Assembly: GCA_937885175.1 (NCBI GenBank)
Contig: CAKZZO010000122.1
Location: forward strand, 1 to 31,327
Reading direction: 5' to 3'
DNA: 31,327 bases
Origin: an uncultured Treponema sp.
Lineage (GTDB): Bacteria > Spirochaetota > Spirochaetia > Treponematales > Treponemataceae
The position numbers were made by a program, and so were the translations under genes. This document shows, in pieces, positions 1 to 7,605 of the stretch. Numbering within the stretch: the first letter of the stretch is position 1; each line of letters begins with the position of its first letter. The notes below the pieces were generated by a model, which made no database searches, was not told the DNA's origin, and saw only the letters and a list, made by a program, of their open reading frames with translations.

Positions 1-61
1 AAAAAAAGTTGCAATTTCTGACAGAAAAGTGGGAAATTATTCTTTACAAGTTACCACTGCC

Positions 62-90
62 TTGCAAAATGAACTTTTCTTTGCTACATT
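62..90 (+). promoter_or_regulatory. Predicted sigma-70-type promoter of the lipoprotein gene
   Basis: A -35 TTGCAA (62-67) and a -10 TACATT (85-90) are separated by 17 bases. The -10 is extended by TGC at 82-84. The -10 ends six bases before the ATG at 97, so the predicted start of transcription falls on or beside the start codon. No good Shine-Dalgarno sequence is present, only AGG two bases before the ATG. The first 61 bases hold no gene I can recognise. Confidence 0.55.
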
Positions 91-96
91 TTAGGT

Positions 97-1143
97 ATGT
101 CCGTAAAAATCCGGTGTCTATGCCTTTTTCTGACAGCATTTCTTGCATTCTCCTGCAGCAACAGTCAGGAACATGCCCAGCAAAAGCAGTGGCAGGAAAC
201 ACAAAACCAACTGCATCTCCTGCTGCGTGACAAAAGCCTTTCTCAGGAATCCCGCTACGCCGTCGTAAACCGCATTGCAAACAATCTCTACAGCGCAAAA
301 AATTACAAGGAACTCACGCTCTTTCTGACGGACTGGGTGGAAGAACATCCCGATGACACCTACAACGCATACTGGCTTTTAATGGTGGCATCAACCTATC
401 TGGAAAATGGAGCGGAGCCCGTAGCAGAATACTACTTTGAGCGCATCCTCAAGAACTATGCCGACCTTCTGGTACAGGGAAAATCAGTCCATCTTTCCTG
501 CCTGCAGCATTTAATTCAAATCAGCAAGACACCGTCAAACCGCATCTCTTATTTTAATGAACTGGTGAGCCGTTTTCCCTCAAATGTAAGCACAACGGAA
601 ATGTATGTGCGCCTTGCCCTTGAATATGAAAAGGAAGGAGAATGGAATCAGGTTCTGCGCTCCTACTCACAGTTTTTGGAACAGCCCGATGCTTCAACCA
701 TTCAGATACCCGGCATTCCAGACGCATATGCAAATGCCCGTCAGATGGTTGACTTTGCAAAATCCTCAAAAGACTGGACTTTTGAAAGCCTTGATGCCCT
801 GGAAACGGCGGTAAAAAATGCCATCAGCCGATACGACTGGCGAGCCTTGGATACATACCGCTCCAAAGTGAATTTTTTTGCCATGAGCTGGAAGGCAAGC
901 GAATCGGACGCAAACGCCCTGGAATATTTTTCAATGCGAAACTTTATGCGCGGAAACCGTATCCGTTATGCAAAGGAACTGGACGATTCATCAAACCCCA
1001 ATGAAGCTTACCTCCGCACTACAGGCTGGAGCCAGTACATCAACGTGTGGTACCTCTACTTCCGCAAGGTAAATTTTCCTGCTGACCCGGACATTCACGG
1101 ACGCTGGGAATGGGCAGGCATCTACTACGGCGAAAAACTGTAG
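97..1143 (+). CDS. TPR-like outer-membrane/periplasmic lipoprotein, function unknown
   Basis: The protein has 348 residues and begins with a lipoprotein signal peptide: a basic start (KIR), a hydrophobic stretch, and a lipobox LAFSC with the lipidated cysteine at residue 20. This loose lipobox is typical of spirochaetes. The mature part is rich in paired helices with patterns such as ALEYEKEGEWNQVLRSYSQF and AYWLLMVASTYLENGAEPVAEYYFERIL, which read like TPR or BamD-like helical repeats at roughly residues 85-215. The C-terminal third contains aromatic-rich segments (WSQYINVWYLYFRK). It is the first of three envelope genes on this strand, followed by a lytic transglycosylase and an OmpA protein, so a role in cell-wall or envelope maintenance is likely but inferred. 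I do not recognise the exact family. Confidence 0.75.
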   Translation: MSVKIRCLCLFLTAFLAFSCSNSQEHAQQKQWQETQNQLHLLLRDKSLSQESRYAVVNRIANNLYSAKNYKELTLFLTDWVEEHPDDTYNAYWLLMVASTYLENGAEPVAEYYFERILKNYADLLVQGKSVHLSCLQHLIQISKTPSNRISYFNELVSRFPSNVSTTEMYVRLALEYEKEGEWNQVLRSYSQFLEQPDASTIQIPGIPDAYANARQMVDFAKSSKDWTFESLDALETAVKNAISRYDWRALDTYRSKVNFFAMSWKASESDANALEYFSMRNFMRGNRIRYAKELDDSSNPNEAYLRTTGWSQYINVWYLYFRKVNFPADPDIHGRWEWAGIYYGEKL

Positions 1144-1216
1144 GATTTTTTGCTGCGCACCATCCCCATCAGCCTGTTTCCCTGCATCTTGCATTCATCT
1201 GCAAGAATTTTCTGCC

Positions 1217-1222
1217 GATACT
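1217..1222 (+). promoter_or_regulatory. Candidate -10 element of the lytic transglycosylase gene
   Basis: GATACT ends exactly six bases before the ATG at 1229, the same spacing as in front of several other genes here. There is no clear -35 at 16-18 bases and no Shine-Dalgarno, so this element is weak on its own. It gains weight only from the repeated spacing. Confidence 0.3.
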
Positions 1223-1228
1223 GGATAT

Positions 1229-2419
1229 ATGAAAGTACGCGTATCATCCTTCTGTGCAATTGTATTATCTTTCACCCTTCCGCTTATGGCGGCTACACTG
1301 GATGAAGAAAAATATATTGACGACCTGCTTCCTGTTTTGGTGGAAATGAACGAAGAAGGAAAACATGCAGGAAAGACAATCTCCGCACCTGTCAAGAAAA
1401 ACGCTGCAAAGGCTCTTACCTACATCGGCGGAATCAACATTCCCAATCAGCCCTATGCCCAGGAAATGATTCAGAAATACATTCATTCCTACACGGACAC
1501 CGACTACGCAAAAAATGCCCTGGTAAAGACACTGGATAATGGCGAACTCTACCGGCTCTACATTCGGCAGGAACTGAAAAAGCGCAAGATGCCCGCCGCC
1601 CTGGAGTACCTTCCTGTAGTAGAAAGCGAATACAAGCCCCTGGCAACAAGCCGGAGCGGTGCCCGCGGTCTCTGGCAGTTCATGGAAAACAGCATCAAGC
1701 CTTTTATGAAAAAAAATGAATGGATTGATGAGCGTCTGGATCCCTGGAAAAGCACCGATGCCGCCCTCTCCAAATTGCAGGACAATTATAACATGTTTGG
1801 CGACTGGCCCATTGCCATTGCCGCCTACAACTGTGGCGCAGGGGCTATGAAAAGGATTCTCAAAAATGCCCCGCAAAAGACCTTCTGGTACATTGCTGAA
1901 AAAGGTCTCTTGCGTGACCAGTCCGTGCAGTATGTGCCCAAATTTCTTGCCATCAGCGAATTAAGCGAAAAAGGTGCACAATACGGCATTCAGCTCCCTG
2001 AAATCACCAAGAGCACCCGCTTTGCAGAATTTGACTATGTAACTGTGGAGCAGAAAATCACCATGGAACGGCTTGCCTCAGAACTGAGGCTGGACTACAC
2101 CACGCTCAAAATGCTCAACTGTGCGCTGGTACATGGCTGCACACCACCAGATGCCCCATACAATATCCGTCTACCAGTAGGCATGGGTCGGGGAGCGGCC
2201 ATAGCCCTGGAAACAATGCAAAAAGAAAGCAGGCAGGCTCACATACAAAAAACTGAGGTTATAAGCCACACGGTCATCAAGGGCGAAACCCTCTATTTTC
2301 TTTCCCGGCTTTACGGATGCTCCGTGGACGACATCTGCGCGGAAAACAACATGCAGAAGAATGACGTGCTTTCCATTGGCAAAACCCTTTACATTCCCGT
2401 AAAAAAAGCCGAAACTTAA
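1229..2419 (+). CDS. mltD: MltD-type membrane-bound lytic murein transglycosylase with LysM domain
   Basis: The enzyme cleaves the MurNAc-GlcNAc bond of peptidoglycan in the periplasm to give 1,6-anhydro ends. The 396-residue protein starts with a Sec signal peptide ending near MAA (21-22). An SLT domain spans about 115-260: it has PVVESEY with the likely catalytic Glu132, then SRSGARGLWQF (141-151) and IAAYNCGAGA (197-206), all hallmarks of the MltD group. A LysM peptidoglycan-binding repeat lies at 344-391 (HTVIKGETLYFLSRLYG ... LSIGKTLYIPV). A degenerate LysM-like segment may lie around 280-330. The next gene, with an OmpA peptidoglycan-binding domain, starts four bases after the stop, so the two are probably co-transcribed. 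The gene symbol is by family resemblance. Confidence 0.85.
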   Translation: MKVRVSSFCAIVLSFTLPLMAATLDEEKYIDDLLPVLVEMNEEGKHAGKTISAPVKKNAAKALTYIGGINIPNQPYAQEMIQKYIHSYTDTDYAKNALVKTLDNGELYRLYIRQELKKRKMPAALEYLPVVESEYKPLATSRSGARGLWQFMENSIKPFMKKNEWIDERLDPWKSTDAALSKLQDNYNMFGDWPIAIAAYNCGAGAMKRILKNAPQKTFWYIAEKGLLRDQSVQYVPKFLAISELSEKGAQYGIQLPEITKSTRFAEFDYVTVEQKITMERLASELRLDYTTLKMLNCALVHGCTPPDAPYNIRLPVGMGRGAAIALETMQKESRQAHIQKTEVISHTVIKGETLYFLSRLYGCSVDDICAENNMQKNDVLSIGKTLYIPVKKAET

Positions 2420-2423
2420 AAAG

Positions 2424-3776
2424 ATGAAAGTGATTGCGTTTTCTTTTAGATATATCCTCACTCTTTTCCTTGGATTTTTTGCAGCAAGTCACCTGATGGC
2501 AGAAAGCAGCAGTTCCATCATATCTGCCAGCAGCATTGACTGGACAAAAAACACTTTTACTTCCGCCGTATCCCTTGACATGGATAAAGCGGGAATCAAA
2601 ATGCCTTCAGGAAAAAACTCTGCCGTAAACAGAATTGAAAGCGGGCTTCCCGAACTTATAAAAGACCCCCTGCTTTCCCTTTACGTCAATTCCTATCAGC
2701 AACTGGGAGATTTGGTCTTTTCTGACGACATTACTCTGGAACAATTGACCGACATCATTGACGCAGGGGAACGTACTCCGGGTGTTTTTGCAAACGGCGG
2801 CTCGGAGTTGCGCACCAACCACAAGATTCAGCTGACAAGCATTTCTGACCTGATGATTCGCCACCACATTCCCTACAAAAACGCTAAGCCTATTGAAGAT
2901 GTGGCAAGCCGTGCCTATAGCGGCATTATCATTGACGCACGGGGCTCGCTTCCGGTTCAGGGTGAATTCATAAAAGATGACGTAAACCCCTGTTTTTTCC
3001 CCCAGGTCTGGGATGAAAAGATGAATTTGCTTTATGAGCGCAACATGGGAGACCCCAATCTGGAGCGGATTCAGCAGATGGTGCTCTATCATTGGTCAGA
3101 CAACGAAGCACTCTATCAGGACAGAATCGGCATGGACCCCCTGCATATTCATGCCCGTAAAGTATATGGACGATTCCGCACCGACCCGGTGATTTCCCGC
3201 AAGGATGCGCTTAAAATTCTTGCCGTCCCCGAAAATCTGGAACTCCTGCGTCAGGGCAAGGTGGTCATTCTCTTGGACAAGGACAAGTTGATTGGTTCCG
3301 TTGCCGCACCGCTCAAAGACGAGTCCTACTACACCAACTACCGCACCGTAAAACAGCGTTTCTACGCCGATGCTGACGCACCCATTATCATTGATGCCAT
3401 TCCCGGCCTGCAATTCCTCTATGACTTGAAATTTGTTGCTGACAGCCCTGAACTTCTGCCCAGTGAACTTCCCAAACTGCAAAAACTGGCGGAAGCCCTG
3501 AAAGGAGTTAATGCCGACAACGCCTACACGATTCTGGTGGAAGGCCACACCGCCGACGTAAACAAGCCCGAAGGACAGATGCGCCTTTCAGTTCAGCGCA
3601 CACAGACAATTATTGACGTATTGGTAGAAAACGGTCTTCCCCGCTCCATCTTCTCTTATCGAGGCTATGGCGGAACCCTTCCCATTGCCTCAAATGATAC
3701 CGCAGAAGGTCGTGCCGCAAACCGACGCGTTGTGATTACCGCCCGTCCTAAGGCAACCTACATTCAGCGGCAGTAA
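2424..3776 (+). CDS. OmpA-family peptidoglycan-binding envelope protein
   Basis: The 450-residue protein begins with a signal peptide (hydrophobic 10-21, probable cleavage after HLMA, residue 26). The C-terminal 110 residues are an OmpA/MotB peptidoglycan-binding domain: ILVEGHTAD, then RLSVQRTQTIIDVLVENGLP, YRGYGGTLPIASN and the conserved NRRVVI. This domain holds meso-diaminopimelate or ornithine of the wall stem peptide. The preceding 300 residues have no transmembrane beta-barrel repeats I can recognise, and may be a periplasmic or surface domain. It follows the transglycosylase by four bases, and both bind peptidoglycan. The gene is convergent with purN, 19 bases away, and I see no hairpin terminator in that gap. 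Confidence 0.85.
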   Translation: MKVIAFSFRYILTLFLGFFAASHLMAESSSSIISASSIDWTKNTFTSAVSLDMDKAGIKMPSGKNSAVNRIESGLPELIKDPLLSLYVNSYQQLGDLVFSDDITLEQLTDIIDAGERTPGVFANGGSELRTNHKIQLTSISDLMIRHHIPYKNAKPIEDVASRAYSGIIIDARGSLPVQGEFIKDDVNPCFFPQVWDEKMNLLYERNMGDPNLERIQQMVLYHWSDNEALYQDRIGMDPLHIHARKVYGRFRTDPVISRKDALKILAVPENLELLRQGKVVILLDKDKLIGSVAAPLKDESYYTNYRTVKQRFYADADAPIIIDAIPGLQFLYDLKFVADSPELLPSELPKLQKLAEALKGVNADNAYTILVEGHTADVNKPEGQMRLSVQRTQTIIDVLVENGLPRSIFSYRGYGGTLPIASNDTAEGRAANRRVVITARPKATYIQRQ

Positions 3777-3795
3777 AAGGCAACCAAATCACCTA

Positions 3796-4422
3796 TTATT
3801 TTTCCAGCATTTTTGCCAGCAGGCAGACACCCTCCACCATGGCTTCGTGCTCATGGGGGGCGATGCGGGCATAGAGCGTGTCAGGCGTGTCGTCTGGCAT
3901 GACAGGTACTTTTTTCTGCACGAGAATCTTTCCCGTGTCGCAGCCTGCGTCCACCAGATGAACTGTACAGCCGCTTTCGCTTTCGTGGGCGGCAAGAACG
4001 GCTTCATGCACAAAATGTCCCCACATGCCTACGCCGCCAAATTTTGGCAAGAGGGCAGGATGCAGGTTTACAATGCGTCCGCTATATTCTGTAATGATTT
4101 TGCCTGAAAGCACGGTGAGCCAGCCCGCCAGCACGATTGCATCCGCTCCAGCTTCTTTTGCAGCGGCAAGGGCGGCATCAGAAACGGCTTGGCGCTTAGC
4201 CTCTTTGCTGGCGACCTTTGCATCTGCTGCACCAAGGACGGCAACTGGAGAGACTATTTTTGTCGCTATGCCAGCCTTTTGCGCACGTTCAAGGGCAAAG
4301 GCTTTTTTGGTGTCTGCAATCACCACGACAATATGGTAGGGGCAGTCGCCATGAGATTTTTCGTAGTCAATCAAGGCCTGAAGGTTCGTTCCGCCACCGG
4401 AAACAAGCACTGCTGCAGTCAT
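3796..4422 (-). CDS. purN: Phosphoribosylglycinamide formyltransferase (PurN)
   Basis: PurN transfers a formyl group from 10-formyltetrahydrofolate to GAR in step three of de novo purine synthesis, in the cytoplasm. The 208-residue length fits the family. The N-terminal phosphate-binding loop SGGGTNLQALID is at residues 8-19. The catalytic Asn-His-Asp set is visible in IVNLHPALLPKFGG (Asn and His) and GCTVHLVDAGCDTG (Asp). The region between the N-terminal loop and the active site carries an Ala/Lys/Glu-rich stretch that is longer than usual and of no known meaning. The start codon shares one base with the purM stop (TGATG), so translation is coupled to purM. Confidence 0.95.
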   Translation of the reverse strand: MTAAVLVSGGGTNLQALIDYEKSHGDCPYHIVVVIADTKKAFALERAQKAGIATKIVSPVAVLGAADAKVASKEAKRQAVSDAALAAAKEAGADAIVLAGWLTVLSGKIITEYSGRIVNLHPALLPKFGGVGMWGHFVHEAVLAAHESESGCTVHLVDAGCDTGKILVQKKVPVMPDDTPDTLYARIAPHEHEAMVEGVCLLAKMLEK

Positions 4423-5540
4423 CAGTCTACCAACCGTGTGGCTTCGCGGCTGCCTTTGAGTTCAGCACCCAAATCCTTGTCGCTTTCGTCAACGAAGCCG
4501 ATTTTATAGGCTTTCATGTCGGGAATAGCGAGAGACTTCTGTACATCCGTAGCGAATGAGGCGGCATGCTTGTTGAAGTGGGCGATGATTTCATCTGCCT
4601 TGTCAGCGGCAACGGCGAGCACAAAACCAATTCCCATGTTAAAGGTGCCCCACATGCCGTCTTCGTCAGCACCCCGCCTTACCAGTTCGGCAAAAATCGT
4701 CGGCTTTTCCCAGCTGTTCTTCTTAATTACGGAAATCAACTGCTTTTTGCCCGGCTCAGGCTTGGCGTACATGCGGGGCACATTTTCGTAAAAGCCGCCG
4801 CCAGTGATATGCACCATGCCGTGAATAGCCTTGCCAAATGTCTTGAGCGCATCCATTACCGGGCGCACATAAATGCGGGTCGGAGTCAAAAGTACTTCGC
4901 CGATTTTCTTTCCGTCCGCACCAAAGGGCTCGTCAAAATCAGTAACCAGTTTGCGAATCAATGAGTAGCCGTTTGAGTGAGGACCGGTGGAGGAAAGCCC
5001 AATCAGCACATCGCCTTTTGCAATAGCCTTGCCGGTAATCATCTCGCTTTTTTCGCCAACACCTACGCCAAAGCCTGCCAAATCATACTTGCCCTTGTCG
5101 TAGAATCCAGGCATTTCGGCAGTTTCGCCACCCAGAAGGGCACAGCCTGCGTCCACACAGCCATCGGCTACGCCTTTTACCAGTGCACCGGCAACTTTTG
5201 CATCCAGTTCGCCACAGGCCACATAGTCCAAGAAGAATGAAGTCTGCACGCCAGAACAGAGAATGTCGTTTACACTCATGGCAACGCAGTCAATGCCCAC
5301 GGTGTCGTACTTTCCCATCTGAAAAGCAATCTCCAGTTTAGTTCCCACGCCGTCAGTTCCGCTGACCATAACCGGCTCCTTATAGCCCTTGGGAATCTCA
5401 AACATGCCGTTAAAGCTGCCCAGTTCAGTAAGCAGGCCCGGAATTGCCGTGCGCCTTGCGTGTACCTTATATTCGTTTACTGCGTTGTAGCCTTCTTCCA
5501 CATCAACGCCAGAATCCTTGTAATCAATTTTCTTTGCCAT
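4422..5540 (-). CDS. purM: Phosphoribosylformylglycinamidine cyclo-ligase, AIR synthetase (PurM)
   Basis: PurM closes the imidazole ring of AIR from FGAM with ATP. The 372-residue protein has the family motifs in order: the ATP-binding DYKDSGVDVEEG near the N terminus, GTDGVGTKLEIA, AMSVNDILCSGVQTSFFLDY, LLGGETAEMPGFY, and GLSSTGPHSNGYSLIRKL, then HITGGGFYENVPR. The start is supported by a Shine-Dalgarno GGGAG seven bases before the ATG. It lies 26 bases after purE and overlaps purN by one base, so purE-purM-purN read as one operon. Nothing in the sequence suggests loss of function. Confidence 0.96.
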   Translation of the reverse strand: MAKKIDYKDSGVDVEEGYNAVNEYKVHARRTAIPGLLTELGSFNGMFEIPKGYKEPVMVSGTDGVGTKLEIAFQMGKYDTVGIDCVAMSVNDILCSGVQTSFFLDYVACGELDAKVAGALVKGVADGCVDAGCALLGGETAEMPGFYDKGKYDLAGFGVGVGEKSEMITGKAIAKGDVLIGLSSTGPHSNGYSLIRKLVTDFDEPFGADGKKIGEVLLTPTRIYVRPVMDALKTFGKAIHGMVHITGGGFYENVPRMYAKPEPGKKQLISVIKKNSWEKPTIFAELVRRGADEDGMWGTFNMGIGFVLAVAADKADEIIAHFNKHAASFATDVQKSLAIPDMKAYKIGFVDESDKDLGAELKGSREATRLVD

Positions 5541-5566
5541 TTCGGTCTCCCTGTTAGATTTTTTGC

Positions 5567-6067
5567 CTAGAGTTCTACGCCAAGTCCGCCGTTCTTTTCA
5601 ACATCGTCAGCGAGGCGTTTGCGGAAGTCAAGCAACTTTTGTTTCAGTTCAGGATATTTTATCGCAAGAATTTCCACTGCAAGATAGGCGGCATTTTTTG
5701 CGTTTCCAATGCCAACGGTTGCCACGGGAATCTGAGAAGGCATCTGCACGATTGAAAAGAGGGAATCCAAACCAGCAAGCCCATTGCTTTTTCCGGGATT
5801 GATGCATTCCAAGGGCACGCCAATGACTGGCAGCACCGTTTCGCTGGCAATTACTCCCGGAAGGGCTGCGGCAAGACCTGCACCTGCAATAATCACTTCG
5901 CAGCCGTCTGCCTCCACCTGGGCGATGGTCTTTGTGAGCAGGGCACCCGCCCTATGTGCGGAAATAATGTAGGCCTGATAATCTACGCCAAATTCCTTGA
6001 GGATATCAGCGGATTTCCTCATTGTCTCAGAGTCTGATTTTGACCCGAAAAAAATTGCAACTTTCAT
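5567..6067 (-). CDS. purE: PurE, 5-(carboxyamino)imidazole ribonucleotide mutase family
   Basis: PurE makes CAIR in purine synthesis, class I from N5-CAIR and class II from AIR and CO2. At 166 residues it has class I-like motifs: FFGSKSDSETM (6-16), ISAHRAG with the catalytic His, IIAGAGLAAALPG, PVIGVPLE and SIVQMPSQIPVATVGI. Two details differ from the usual enzyme. The SAHRTP(D/E) motif reads SAHRAGA, and the loop after PVIGVP is ECINPGKSNGLAGLDSL. It is not like the class II enzyme described from Treponema denticola, as far as I can recall that sequence. No purK is visible in the window. There is no Shine-Dalgarno; a -10 TAGTAT with TG extension ends six bases upstream. Confidence 0.92.
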   Translation of the reverse strand: MKVAIFFGSKSDSETMRKSADILKEFGVDYQAYIISAHRAGALLTKTIAQVEADGCEVIIAGAGLAAALPGVIASETVLPVIGVPLECINPGKSNGLAGLDSLFSIVQMPSQIPVATVGIGNAKNAAYLAVEILAIKYPELKQKLLDFRKRLADDVEKNGGLGVEL

Positions 6068-6073
6068 GCTCTG

Positions 6074-6103
6074 ATACTAGCATATTTTAGGTCAGTTTGT
6101 ACA
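6074..6103 (-). promoter_or_regulatory. Candidate promoter of purE-purM-purN
   Basis: On the minus strand an extended -10 (TGC followed by TAGTAT, 6082-6074) lies 18 bases after a -35-like TGTACA (6103-6098). The -10 ends six bases before the purE ATG. The promoter would lie in the last codons of, and just behind, the upstream phosphopantetheinyl transferase gene, so purEMN may be transcribed independently of it. Confidence 0.35.
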
Positions 6104-6632
6104 CTGCGATTTGCTCATCCGCAAGGGCTTCCTGGGAACAGGTCATGTATTTGTAGCCGTCTTTCAGGTCAACTTCCTTAAAGAGCCAGTTGCCGCTAAA
6201 GGGAGAAGGCTGATTCATCAACTGAAAAAGGGGAATGTCCGTGGCCTTGGCATAACTTTCCAGCCTTGTCCACAAATCCGTGTCTTTTTCGGGAGAAAGC
6301 AACTCCACATCGCAGCCGATAGGCTCGTCAGAAACCGCACACATGGCCCGCTCCCCGGAATGAGACAGGCAGAAATGAAAGTCCAAATCATTCTTAAAAT
6401 AGGGCTTGCCGTTATCACCATAGGCAATTTTCAGTTCATCCTCAGAAAAACCCGCTTCTTGAATCGCATGGGAAAAAACAACACCAGTTCCCAGACAGGC
6501 ACGCTTTTCCGCATCACTAGCGTATGAGTCAACTTTTTTCTGACGGTATGCCGGAACTTTTTTGTAGAGTTCGCCAAAGAGTTTCTTGTCTTCCAGCACC
6601 TTTGTGTCAAAAATATACACCATCGTTTTCAT
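6087..6632 (-). CDS. Short Sfp-type 4'-phosphopantetheinyl transferase
   Basis: These enzymes move phosphopantetheine from CoA to a serine of carrier proteins. The 181-residue protein has the superfamily motifs: NGKPYF near 75, FHFCLSHSGERAMCAVS near 85-101, the metal-binding GCDVE near 106-110, and LWTRLESYAKA near 120-130. Two points are odd. The stretch between GCDVE and WTRLE is only about ten residues, whereas usual Sfp enzymes have about 40 there, so the helix region between them is missing. The canonical Lys in WxxKE is Leu here, although the Glu and the later Lys remain. The start has a strong GGAGG six bases before the ATG. It sits 19 bases upstream of purE, with no obvious functional link to it. 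The carrier protein it serves is not in the window. Confidence 0.8.
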   Translation of the reverse strand: MKTMVYIFDTKVLEDKKLFGELYKKVPAYRQKKVDSYASDAEKRACLGTGVVFSHAIQEAGFSEDELKIAYGDNGKPYFKNDLDFHFCLSHSGERAMCAVSDEPIGCDVELLSPEKDTDLWTRLESYAKATDIPLFQLMNQPSPFSGNWLFKEVDLKDGYKYMTCSQEALADEQIAVYKLT

Positions 6633-6693
6633 CGGCAGCCTCCATTAAAAAACCTGCACCAGCGGTCAAGCCTCATTCTTCTTTTCTTATCAT

Positions 6694-6722
6694 AGGATAA
6701 AGCCTAATTTTAAATTCGGCAA
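6694..6722 (-). promoter_or_regulatory. Candidate promoter of the phosphopantetheinyl transferase gene
   Basis: On the minus strand TTGCCG (6722-6717) and TATCCT (6699-6694) are 17 bases apart, each with two mismatches or fewer to consensus. It would give a leader of about 55 bases with a good Shine-Dalgarno. The 190-base divergent spacer (6633-6822) holds this promoter and that of the kinase gene. Confidence 0.4.
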
Positions 6723-6787
6723 GGATTTTTTTACGGAGATTTTCCTGGGGCACGAGTCTTTTCTTCTAGCACTTCTGTCATATAGTA

Positions 6788-6796
6788 TGCTATAAT
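6788..6796 (+). promoter_or_regulatory. Extended -10 promoter of the hybrid kinase gene
   Basis: TGC followed by the perfect hexamer TATAAT (6791-6796) forms a classic extended -10. No good -35 lies 16-18 bases upstream, which extended -10 promoters tolerate. The predicted leader is about 25 bases and holds AAAGGGA (6803-6809) as a possible ribosome-binding site. Confidence 0.55.
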
Positions 6797-6828
6797 CAGC
6801 AGAAAGGGATTTAGAGAAACCATTGCCT

Positions 6829-7605
6829 ATGAAGACACTCTTGGATTTTTATTTGTATACACGCTTGCAGCAGGGCTGTCTTATCATCCTTTTTTATATT
6901 GCATTCAATTTTTTTTCGGTAAAGCGGCGAAAAAATTACGTCCACAGACTCTTTTCCGCGATTCTTTTTCTTTCGATTTTTGACCTGATTTGCGATATGG
7001 CTACGGTGTACACGGTCAATCACCTTGAGCTTGTGCCCGACTGGCTGAATCATTTTCTCCATGTACTCTTTGTGGGAAGCACGGCAGGAATCATCTTCTG
7101 CACCCATCTGTATGTTCGCTCGCTGGTGTATACAAACATCAACAAGCCGCTGAAGTATCCCCTTTCTCCCTTGCCCTTCCTGCTTTCGCTTCTGTGCATT
7201 ACGATTCACTATGAGCATGGAGAGCACACCAATTACTCAGCCGGGCTTGCCGTTTTTTCTGCCTATGCCTGTATCATCCTCTATTTTATTCAGTGCTTCA
7301 TGCTGCTGGTCAAATACCGCCGCATCATCAACAAAAAACAGTTGCGGGGCATTGTCACCGCCCTCATTTCAATTGTGACGATAACATCAATTCAGGGCAT
7401 TGTGCACGAATCGCTGATTTCAAGCATCGGAATCACCATGCTGAATCTGGCATTTTTCTTTACGATGGAAAATCCTGATGCCGTCCTGATTGAAGAACTG
7501 GAATACGCCCGCAACAAGGCGATGAGGCAAACAAGGCAAAATCAAACTTCCTTGCAAACATGTCTCACGAAATCCGCACGCCTATCAACGCAGTGCTGGG
7601 CATGA
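6829..7605 (+). CDS. 7TM sensor part of a hybrid histidine kinase (N-terminal part, frameshifted)
   Basis: This reading frame encodes about seven hydrophobic segments in the first 220 residues (for example CLIILFYIAFNFF, LFSAILFLSIFDLICDMA, IIFCTHLYV, AYACIILYFIQCFMLLV, ALISIVTITSIQGIV), as in kinases with an N-terminal 7TM sensor region. It then reaches IEELEYARNKA, the linker before HisKA, and runs out of frame at about 7521. From there it reads nonsense to a stop at 7605. In the frame one base earlier the protein goes on as DEANKAKSNFLANMSHEIRTP, the standard HisKA entry. The two parts are therefore one gene of about 842 codons. An in-frame TTG at 6823 is a possible alternative start. The downstream part is described in the next entry. 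Confidence 0.8.
   Translation: MKTLLDFYLYTRLQQGCLIILFYIAFNFFSVKRRKNYVHRLFSAILFLSIFDLICDMATVYTVNHLELVPDWLNHFLHVLFVGSTAGIIFCTHLYVRSLVYTNINKPLKYPLSPLPFLLSLLCITIHYEHGEHTNYSAGLAVFSAYACIILYFIQCFMLLVKYRRIINKKQLRGIVTALISIVTITSIQGIVHESLISSIGITMLNLAFFFTMENPDAVLIEELEYARNKAMRQTRQNQTSLQTCLTKSARLSTQCWA

Noticed and set aside
1265..1876. A 203-codon minus-strand frame opposite the lytic transglycosylase
   Set aside because: It is a shadow of a gene with intact catalytic motifs, has no ribosome-binding site and no recognisable domain.
7515..7530. Programmed -1 frameshifting in the kinase gene
   Set aside because: There is no slippery heptamer and no stem-loop close behind, so a plain indel or sequence error is more likely.
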